Source: Ampullaceana balthica
Lineage: Eukaryota > Mollusca > Gastropoda > Lymnaeidae
Length of the DNA: 64,000 nt
NCBI GenBank assembly: GCA_944989445.1
Contig: CALYLW010000286.1
Coordinates: forward strand, 93,320 to 157,319
Direction of reading: 5' to 3'
Both the position numbers and the translations under genes were made by a program. The notes under the pieces are model-generated. The model was given only the letters and a program-made list of their open reading frames with translations. It was not told the DNA's origin and made no database searches. Positions 57,112 through 64,000 of this stretch are shown piece by piece; the stretch's first letter is position 1; each line of letters begins with the position of its first letter.

Positions 57112-58260
57112 TGAACTGCAATGTACAAATGCTGCTTTTGGGGTATTTGTTTTCGAATTATTGCTTGGACGCCTCCTTCTTTACCTCCCATTGTAGAACA
57201 TCCGTTGTATCCTTGACCAACAAGCTTGTCATATCTAATCCAAATGAATTAGTAATTGTGTATGCTGTTGGCTAAACCTTCAGCTGTTCTATCGACAATT
57301 GGAATATATCCCATGAATTCTTCTGTGACCATCATTTTCCCATTTTGTTCTTTGACAAATCTATCACCAAGTGACTCCATCAGTTGTCTCGTCGGCAAGT
57401 ATAGAAAATGCAACTGAATCATTTGCTTCACGAACAATGTCTTTACGCAAGAGAGACCCACAAATTTCGATTATAGTGTTTTGCGTAGTTGCCGAGATAT
57501 ACTTAGCACTACAAGAACCAATTGACAAATGATTACCAAGAACTTCATCTCCAGATTCAACACGAAACTCTAACAGGTTATAAAAATTACAAGAATTTGA
57601 TTCTTTTCCAGGAAGTGCTAAATCATGCATGCCTAAAAATAGGATTGTAGAAATGATGGGACCCAGTTGGTTGTGATTCTCTTGAATTTGTCTTCTAAAC
57701 GATGAGTCCAACTGCTCATCTATAGAAACTGCTTTGGCTTCCAATAATGCAACAAAATTGCTTGCATCTTCATGAGAGCCTTTGTGCCATGTGCTTTGCA
57801 TGTGGCTACGTGCATCTTCGTTGAAATCTTTATATTTTGTACATGGTTTGTTGACAAATGTCCCTTGAACTCCTCAAATTACTTTTTTTCGGAAAGAACA
57901 CGCAATATTTGCACCTTTTAACATTTGCGAGTATACAAGCCACGGTGAATAGTCTGATAACCATGCATATCTATAAACTCTGTTTCCATCACTGTCAGCT
58001 CTAAAATAATACTTTTTATCAGGGGTAAAACAATCACGAATCAGTTGCAATTTCAACTCATTTGAAAGGTCGTGTGTCAAGACATACCTTCCAATATCCA
58101 ATGTAGGAAAAGATGAAGTGACAGTGACAATCAAATTATAAACAGTTGCTTCAGTTGTGTCTGGCTGTTGAACTTGAACTGTTGTCCTCAATGCCAATGA
58201 TAAGTCAGATGCTGCAGACGCCCCAAAATCTTCTAATAACGGAATCCCAGGATTGCTCTA
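57112..58260 (-). pseudogene. hAT (ZMYM1-like, DUF4371-type) transposase, N-terminal and central part, disrupted
   Basis: Minus-strand fragments read DIGRYVLTHDLSNELKLQLI and RYAWLSDYSPWLVYSQML (TTF-type zinc-finger region, about 58110-57890). They continue with WHKGSHEDASNFVALLEAK, FRRQIQENHNQLGPIIS and DSVAFSILADETTDG (57800-57365). The last motif, S-I-L-A-D-E-T-T-D, is characteristic of DUF4371 hAT transposases. The next part of the gene is cut off by the element at 54201-57103 and continues at 54192-53758 and 51878-51720, where RVTKGVADDINVE then PPRQVGRQMN resembles the late G-R-Q motif. Frameshifts are present between fragments, so it is not functional. Confidence 0.82.
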
Positions 58261-58341
58261 CTTTTCGTTTTTTTAGTCTGTAAAAAAATGTGTGCCCCCC
58301 CCCCTCCTGGAAGAATTCCTAGCGACGCCCATGTACATAAT

Positions 58342-58867
58342 CATATTTAGAATAAGATAATAATATAATTTTATCTTATCAGTTATAGACAAAATATTAT
58401 AGCGTGCTACACTTATCCATGGTTTATGTATAGTCTTGGATTTTTATCATTATATTAGTATATTACCCGTTAAAAATGACGGAAGTTTTCAAAATAAATA
58501 TTTTTCAGCTGAAATCTATTAATTTTTATTTTAAAAAAACACATTAGAATAAAAAAATAATGTAATACAGAACTTTTATTTATTTTATTTACTTTATTTT
58601 ATTCATTTATTTCCATATTGAACAATTTTATGTGGACTTTCGAAAAGAGTTATATATTTGGAGCAGTAATTTGGTGCGCTGCTTCTAAAATTAGTAGCGT
58701 TACGAATGGATGGACGGACGGGACATACATAGCAAATTGTGTATATTGATATTACACGCTAGAGACCTATTATCATATCATTTTTATAATAATATGCAGT
58801 TAATCTTATTTTGTTTAATGATAGAACTACAATAGACGTTTGGACATGTCATTACAATCTTTTAGGA
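58342..58867. mobile_element. Possible ATTACCCG-type repeat fragment
   Basis: tattagtatattacccgtta at about 58452 and gatggacggacgggacatac at about 58708 resemble the start and end signatures of the 12574-13123 element. Divergence is high and the boundaries are unclear. Confidence 0.35.
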
Positions 58868-59200
58868 CACAGACATTGACATGCATTCATAGTCCATACA
58901 CACCCTCAGCACACATACATTGACATCCATTCATAGTCCATACACACCCTCAGCACACAGACATTGACATGCATTCATAGTCCATACACACCCTCAGCAC
59001 ACAGACATTGACATGCATTCATAGTCCATACACACCCTCAGCACACAGACATTGACATGCATTCATAGTCCATACACACCCTCAGCACACAGACATTGAC
59101 ATCCATTCATAGTCCATACACACCCTCAGCACACAGACATTGACATGCATTCATAGTCCATACACACCCTCAGCACACAGACATTGACATGCATTCATAG
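58868..59200. repeat. 42-bp minisatellite (core cattgacatgcattcatagt)
   Basis: Eight copies, each with ccatacacaccctcagcaca; variants catcc/catgc. Confidence 0.95.
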
Positions 59201-59245
59201 GCACTACACTGTCAGTACACATATTATAAAGTTTCAGCTGCTAAT

Positions 59246-59357
59246 GGGTACTGAACTCATAATGTCCACCACTATAGGACTGAACTCATAATGCCCACTA
59301 CTATAGGACTGAACTCATAATGTCCACCACTATAGGACTGAACTCATAATGCCCACT
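59246..59357. repeat. 29-bp minisatellite, left part (ctataggactgaactcataa)
   Basis: Four copies with tgtccacca/tgcccacta variants. It is interrupted at 59358 by the LINE and resumes at 62641. Confidence 0.95.
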
Positions 59358-62300
59358 GTTCGTTCGTCCGTCGATACGACGAGGACCACTCTAGTCATCC
59401 GAGGGTTTTCTGTGCGTGCGCAGATGGCTGATTAGGCCGATCCTTGCACGAAAGGTTCGGGAACAGAAGGGACAGGGGGCGAGTGCGACATCTCCTGGAG
59501 GGTTGACAGCATGGGCCTTTCGGGCTTGCCTCTTCTTTTCTGCGGCGGTAATCCGGTTTGCCTCACATGACCTGGCACCTTCGTGGATGGAAGAGCGCCA
59601 GGTGGATCGGTCCATTGCAGCTCGTTCCCACGTGTCTGGATTTATGGCAAACGCTTTCATTGAGGCTTTCAGTGTGTCTTTGAAGCGTTTCTTTTGCCCA
59701 CCGTGGGACCGCTGGCCATACTGGAGCTCACCATAGAAGATTCTCTTTGGCAGTCTCTCGTCTGGCATTCGGACAACGTGCCCTGCCCAGCGAAGCTGGG
59801 ACTGCATCAGGAGGGTGAAGATGCTGGGGAGACCTGCCTTGGTCAGTACCACTGTGTCTGGAATTTTGTTCTGCCACTTTATGCCGAGAATCTTCCTGAG
59901 GCTTGTTATATGAAAGTGGTTCAGCTTTCTTGCATGGCGCTGATAAACAGTCCAAGTTTCACAAGCATAAAGCAGTGTGGGGAGCACCACTGCCCTGTAC
60001 ACTTTCAGCTTGGTCTGGATGGTAATGCCTCTTCTGTTCCAGACATTAGGGTACAACCTGCCAAAAGTGGAGCTGGCTCTGGCAATTCTGACGTTCACTT
60101 CGTCATCGATGGTGACATTTTGAGACAGTGTGCTGCCTAGGTATGTGAACCGGTGCACTGTATTGAGTCTCTGGCCGTTGACAGTGATGTTGGGCTCTAC
60201 GTAGGGTCTTCCAGGCGCAGGCTGATGGAGGACCTCAGTCTTCTTGGTGTTGATTGACAGACCAAAGTTTGTGCAGGCACTGGAGAACAGGTTTACACTG
60301 CGTTGCATGTCGGCTTCTGAGACAGCGTTGAGGGCACAGTCATCAGCGAACAGCAGGTCTCTGATGATGTCTGTCATAACCTTGGTTTTTGCCTGGAGCC
60401 TCCGAAGGTTGAACAGCTTGCCATCTGTGCGGTATTTCAGGTTGACACCAACATCCTCGTCTCTGAAGGCCTCTGTCAGCATGGCGGAAAACATGAGGCT
60501 AAACAGTGTTGGTGCCAGGACGCAGCCCTGCTTGACTCCGTTTGTGACTGGGAAAGGATCAGAAAACTCCCCGCTGTCCTGGACTCTGGCCTGCATGCCT
60601 TCATGGAATTGTTGCACCAAGACGATGAATTTCCTTGGGCAACCGTACTTGGCCATGATCTTCCACAGACCCTCTCTGCCAACAGTGTCAAAGGCCTTGG
60701 TCAGGTCGACATAGGTGGAGAACAGATCAGAGTTCTGCTCCTGACATTTCTCCAGCAGCTGCCTGGCAGCGAACACCATGTCGATGGTTCCTCGCTCTTT
60801 TCGGAATCCACACTGACTTTCAGGCAGGAGTCCTTGGTCAAGGTGCACTGTGAGGCGGTTGAGCAGGATTCTGGCGAGGATCTTTCCTGCAATAGAAAGC
60901 AGGGATATGCCTCTGTGGTTGTCACAAGCCTGTCTACTTCCTTTTCGCTTATATAGATGTATGATGGTGGCATCTTTGAAGTCCTGCGGGATCGTCTCTT
61001 GCTGCCATATTAAGAGAAACAGCTCATGGAGCCTTTCAGTCAGGGCTGTTCCCCCCTCCTTGTAGACCTCAGCTGGTATGGCGTCAGAGCCAGGTGCTTT
61101 GCCACTGGAGATAAGATAGATTGCTTTCTGGGTCTCGAGCAAGGTTGGTGGGTCATCCAGTGCTTTGTTTGTGGGCACTTGGGGTAGACGATTGATGGCT
61201 TCGTCGTTGATTGTCGAAGGGCGATTTAGGACGTCATCGAAATGTTCGACCCATCTCTCCAAGATCTTCTCTTTGTCTGTGATTAGAGTGTTACCGTCTG
61301 CGCTGAGGAGGGGGCTTGATCCTGAGGGCGTGGGGCCATATACTTCTTTCAAGGCGTCGTAGAAGTTTTTATAGTCACGCCTGTCTGCATAGCCTTGGAT
61401 CTCGTCAGCTTTGTTGCCGAGCCAATCGTCCTGCATCTGACGGAGCTTCTGCTGAACAGTCTTGCGTATGTTGTTGAGTGCATCTCTCCTTGCCGTGGAC
61501 TTGGGGTTATTGATGTATGCTTGGTGAAGGTGGTGTTTCTCATCCAATAACTGCTTGATGTCTTCGGAGTTCTCATCGAACCAGTCCTTATGTTTCCTGG
61601 TCTGGGGCCCCAGGGTCTCTGTAGCTGTGGAGTAAATCAGCTCTCTGAGTGATGCCCAGTCTGCCTCCACGCTCTGGTTTCCCGGAGAGGTGGATTTCAA
61701 GCACTTTTCCAGAGCATCTACAAAGGACTGTTTGCAGCTGTCGGTATTCAGTTTGGCAACATTAAGCCGTTTCGGGGCCTTCTTCCCTTGCGGGCGTCGT
61801 TTAGGCTGAATGCGGATGTTGAGCTTGGTGATGATGAGGCGGTGGTCTGTCCAGCATTCAGCGCCGCACATGGATTTGGTAACTCGTACATCCTGCCTGT
61901 CCCTCTTCCTCACGATGACGTAGTCAATAAGATGCCAGTGCTTCGATCGGGGGTGCATCCATGACGTCCGGTTACGAGTGGGGAGGCGGAAGATCGTGTT
62001 GGTGATCAGCAGTTCAAGTTCAGCGCAGGTCTGGAGTAAAAGAAGACCGTTGCTGTTGCATTGACCCACTCCATGGTGTCCAAGGACTCCTTCCCAGGCA
62101 ACGTTGTCCTTGCCAACTCTTGCGTTGAAGTCACCTAGCAAGATGAGTTTGTCCGCCTTTGGAACGTCGGCAATGACAGTGTGAAGTTCTTCGTAAAACT
62201 TTGCCTTTACGTCATCTGGATTAGTCATGGTTGGAGCGTAGGCACTGATGATGGTGAGGTGCTTCTTTCCAGCCAGTGGGAGTTTCATGGTCATGAGCCT

Positions 62301-62640
62301 GTCGTTCACTCCCTTGGGAAGTCCAGCCAGCTTTCCGACAAGAGTTGTCTTAACTGCAAACCCAACGCCTGCCTCACGTCGCTCCTCGCTGGGTCTGCCA
62401 CTCCAGTAAAATGTGTAACCAGATCCTCTTTCACAGAGCTCTCCTTCTCCCGCGAGCCTGGTCTCACTCAGGGCTGCGACGTCGATGCCATATCTAGCGA
62501 GTTCTTTACCAATCAGGGCTGTTATCCTCTGAGGTCTGTCTGCATCGTCTCTGTCCAGGAGTGTGCGCACATTCCATGCGCCCAATATGAGAGGAAATAT
62601 CCTCGTTTTCTTCTTTTTGTTTCGACCCCTGGTATGGGGT
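59358..62640 (-). mobile_element. LINE (non-LTR retrotransposon) inserted in the 29-bp array
   Basis: 3283 bp flanked by a 10-bp duplication aatgcccact (59348-59357 and 62641-62650), although the duplicated bases are also part of the array unit. The minus-strand tail after the stop is only about 33 bp and ends in gacggacgaacgaac, a short repeat tail rather than poly(A), as in RTE-like families. The 5' end lacks an ORF1 and a start codon. Confidence 0.85.
59391..62585 (-). CDS. LINE endonuclease-reverse transcriptase with C-terminal C2H2 finger (about 1064 codons)
   Basis: Residues 1-270 are an APE-type endonuclease: GAWNVRTLL (Asn), ALSETRL (Glu), LLGDFNARVG (Asp/Asn) and WTDHRLI (Asp-His). 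Residues about 480-800 are the reverse transcriptase: SSGKAPGSDAIPAEVYKEGG, then DNHRGISLLS, then GFRKERGTIDMVF, NGVKQGCVLAP and the catalytic LLFADDCALNA near residue 747. After a thumb/connector region, residues about 1037-1058 form a zinc finger (CPFCSRTFRARIG, HLRTH). The whole frame is open with no stop or frameshift. The first codon given is TTG; the frame stays open upstream to the insertion edge at 62640 without an ATG, which suggests a slightly 5'-truncated copy. It resembles proteins often labelled craniofacial development protein 2-like in animal genomes. The precise clade was not determined. Confidence 0.88.
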   Translation of the reverse strand: MGAWNVRTLLDRDDADRPQRITALIGKELARYGIDVAALSETRLAGEGELCERGSGYTFYWSGRPSEERREAGVGFAVKTTLVGKLAGLPKGVNDRLMTMKLPLAGKKHLTIISAYAPTMTNPDDVKAKFYEELHTVIADVPKADKLILLGDFNARVGKDNVAWEGVLGHHGVGQCNSNGLLLLQTCAELELLITNTIFRLPTRNRTSWMHPRSKHWHLIDYVIVRKRDRQDVRVTKSMCGAECWTDHRLIITKLNIRIQPKRRPQGKKAPKRLNVAKLNTDSCKQSFVDALEKCLKSTSPGNQSVEADWASLRELIYSTATETLGPQTRKHKDWFDENSEDIKQLLDEKHHLHQAYINNPKSTARRDALNNIRKTVQQKLRQMQDDWLGNKADEIQGYADRRDYKNFYDALKEVYGPTPSGSSPLLSADGNTLITDKEKILERWVEHFDDVLNRPSTINDEAINRLPQVPTNKALDDPPTLLETQKAIYLISSGKAPGSDAIPAEVYKEGGTALTERLHELFLLIWQQETIPQDFKDATIIHLYKRKGSRQACDNHRGISLLSIAGKILARILLNRLTVHLDQGLLPESQCGFRKERGTIDMVFAARQLLEKCQEQNSDLFSTYVDLTKAFDTVGREGLWKIMAKYGCPRKFIVLVQQFHEGMQARVQDSGEFSDPFPVTNGVKQGCVLAPTLFSLMFSAMLTEAFRDEDVGVNLKYRTDGKLFNLRRLQAKTKVMTDIIRDLLFADDCALNAVSEADMQRSVNLFSSACTNFGLSINTKKTEVLHQPAPGRPYVEPNITVNGQRLNTVHRFTYLGSTLSQNVTIDDEVNVRIARASSTFGRLYPNVWNRRGITIQTKLKVYRAVVLPTLLYACETWTVYQRHARKLNHFHITSLRKILGIKWQNKIPDTVVLTKAGLPSIFTLLMQSQLRWAGHVVRMPDERLPKRIFYGELQYGQRSHGGQKKRFKDTLKASMKAFAINPDTWERAAMDRSTWRSSIHEGARSCEANRITAAEKKRQARKAHAVNPPGDVALAPCPFCSRTFRARIGLISHLRTHRKPSDD

Positions 62641-63235
62641 AATGCCCACTACTATAGGACTGAACTCATAATGTCCACCACTATAGGACTGAACTCATAA
62701 TGTCCACCACTATAGGACTGAACTCATAATGTCCACCACTATAGGACTGAACTCATAATGTCCACTACTATAGGACTGAACTCATAATGCCCACTACTAT
62801 AGGACTGAACTCATAATGCCCACTACTATAGGACTGAACTCATAATGCCCACTACTATATGACTGAACTCATAATGTCCACCACTATTGGACTGAACTCA
62901 TAATGTCCACTACTATAGGACTGAACTCATAATGTCCACTACTATAGGACTGAACTCATAATGCCCACTACTATAGGACTGAACTCATAATGCCCACTAC
63001 TATAGGACTGAACTCATAATGCCCACTACTATAGGACTGAACTCATAATGCCCACTACTATAGGACTGAACTCATAATGTCCACCACTATTGGACTGAAC
63101 TCATAATGTCCACTACTATAGGACTGAACTCATAATGTCCACTACTATAGGACTGAACTCATAATGCCCACTACTATAGGACTGAACTCATAATGCCCAC
63201 TACTATAGGACTGAACTCATAATGCCCACTACTAG
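62641..63235. repeat. 29-bp minisatellite, right part
   Basis: About 20 copies of the same unit as 59246-59357. A block of about nine units containing the tattgg variant occurs twice (about 62860-63075 and 63080-63235). Confidence 0.95.
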
Positions 63236-63319
63236 GGGCCAATTTTCATCTTGTCAACTTAGAATGCAATGAAAATGAACAAACATATTTGACAGTTGGT
63301 CTATAATAGACACGAGGCA

Positions 63320-63422
63320 AATATCCACACACACACACACGCACGCACAAACATACGCAAGCACACACGCACACATGCACACTCATACATACACACATTT
63401 AAATATATATATATATATTTAT
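63320..63422. repeat. (AC)n and (AT)n microsatellites
   Basis: Imperfect cacacacgcacgcaca run followed by atatatatatat. 63423-63930 has no recognised feature except the dispersed segment at 63785-63862. Confidence 0.9.
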
Positions 63423-63784
63423 TAACATCCTAATATAAGCATTTATAATCTATAATATTATTTCTTTAATTTTCTTCCGCTATAAAATTCAGATCATGAG
63501 AAGATCGGATCAAATTTAAACCCAACATAATGATATCAATATGTACATCTGAATATTCATATGTAGCTAAGGACTGTGGCAGTGACAAGTGTTGATGTAA
63601 TGTTTTAATGTAATCTAGAATGATAGTTAATGGGGTTTTCCCGCTTTGTGAATGCTTATGTTAGATTGTTGCGTGGTGCGCATTATATTGACACATTCTT
63701 GGTGTGATGTAGCGTGAGGGGATATGACGTAATATTGTGTTTAGAATTACTTATTTGAATCGAGTTTTAATGTAATCTAGAATG

Positions 63785-63862
63785 ATTTCCCTTGAATAAA
63801 AAATCGGAAATACCTTTTTGGAAATTGCGTTTTAATACTCATTTGAGTTTTTATTTCTTGTT
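63785..63862. repeat. Dispersed repeat, copy 2 (copy 1 at 29357-29430)
   Basis: Both contain aatcggaaat, ttggaaattgcgtt, taatactcatt (taaatactcatt in copy 1) and gagtttttatt at the same spacing. It is probably the end of an unidentified interspersed element. Confidence 0.7.
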
Positions 63863-63930
63863 TTAATAACTTGGCCATTATTTTTCCAATTTTAGTCATT
63901 TCTAATGCTGGAAAAAAGATATTAAACTAA

Positions 63931-64000
63931 TACTCCACCGCCGATGACATTGACGGCCTAGCTGGTAGCGAGGACGAACTAAAAGAATTCCTCGCAAAGC
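63931..64000 (+). pseudogene. Start of a reverse-transcriptase fragment at the right edge
   Basis: The frame from 63931 reads YSTADDIDGLAGSEDELKEF and then LAK. ADDIDGLAGSE is the catalytic-core sequence of a family of animal LINE reverse transcriptases. The frame is closed upstream by TAA at 63928, so it is a 5'-truncated fragment cut by the window end. Confidence 0.55.

Larger units (their letters stand above)
51700..58333 (-). mobile_element. Outer hAT transposon (CATGGGCGT ends) with perfect 8-bp target duplication
   Basis: The left end is catgggcgtattcaatg and the right end is the inverse (ctagcgacgcccatg). The target duplication tacataat is perfect at 51692-51699 and 58334-58341. It spans 6634 bp only because two other TIR elements (51887-53749 and 54201-57103) sit in it. 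Without them, the minus-strand transposase fragments line up in order: 58197 to 57112, then 54192 to 53758, then 51878 to about 51720. Confidence 0.85.

Noticed and set aside
59416..62642. Plus-strand open frames opposite the LINE
   Set aside because: They are shadows of the minus-strand endonuclease-RT, without domains of their own.

Overview
This is animal nuclear DNA. Genes are split by GT-AG introns, and the window is dominated by minisatellites and decayed transposons. The mix of a SMOC-type matricellular gene, many hAT elements, tRNA-derived SINEs, ACTAG-AAATACCCGC repeats and an APE-RT LINE of the kind common in gastropods suggests a mollusc, probably a heterobranch gastropod. That assignment is an inference; nothing in the window proves it. 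No bacterial or viral operon, CRISPR array or rRNA gene is visible.

Genes. (1) Nine plus-strand exons between 341 and 26372 encode the C-terminal part of a secreted SMOC-like protein: a first EF-hand calcium-binding (EC) domain, a short linker, a six-cysteine thyroglobulin type-1 (TY) domain, a second EC domain, a basic tail and a stop. All splice phases fit one reading frame, so this may be one gene with a tandemly duplicated TY-EC module; two adjacent genes remain possible. Its N-terminal half lies left of the window. (2) 46109-49381 (+) is an uninterrupted 1090-residue ORF made of four different in-frame tandem-repeat blocks followed by a unique basic C-terminus. An upstream in-frame stop, a splice acceptor and a poly(A) signal support it as a real gene of unknown function. 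(3) 59391-62585 (-) is a nearly intact LINE endonuclease-reverse transcriptase with a C-terminal C2H2 finger.

Layout. 0-22 kb: SMOC-like introns packed with minisatellites (units of about 14 to 57 bp), a telomere-like hexamer array, a C-depleted tract and several TIR elements. 22-28 kb: last SMOC-like exons, a SINE and an AT-rich probable 3' UTR. 28-39 kb: small TIR elements, a 29-bp CpG-rich array and a 15-bp array split by a 3.4-kb hAT element with a decayed transposase. 39-46 kb: four consecutive arrays (30, 32, 34 and 55 bp units) bounded by inverted copies of a GTTATCCGGAGATTT motif. 46-49.5 kb: the repeat-protein gene. 50-58.4 kb: a 53-bp array, then a 6.6-kb hAT carrying two further TIR elements and a SINE. 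58.8-63.2 kb: 42-bp and 29-bp arrays, the latter split by the LINE. The right edge begins another RT fragment.

By manual count, tandem arrays occupy roughly a quarter or more of the window. Many long open frames elsewhere exist only because tandem repeats lack stop codons, and they are not called as genes.
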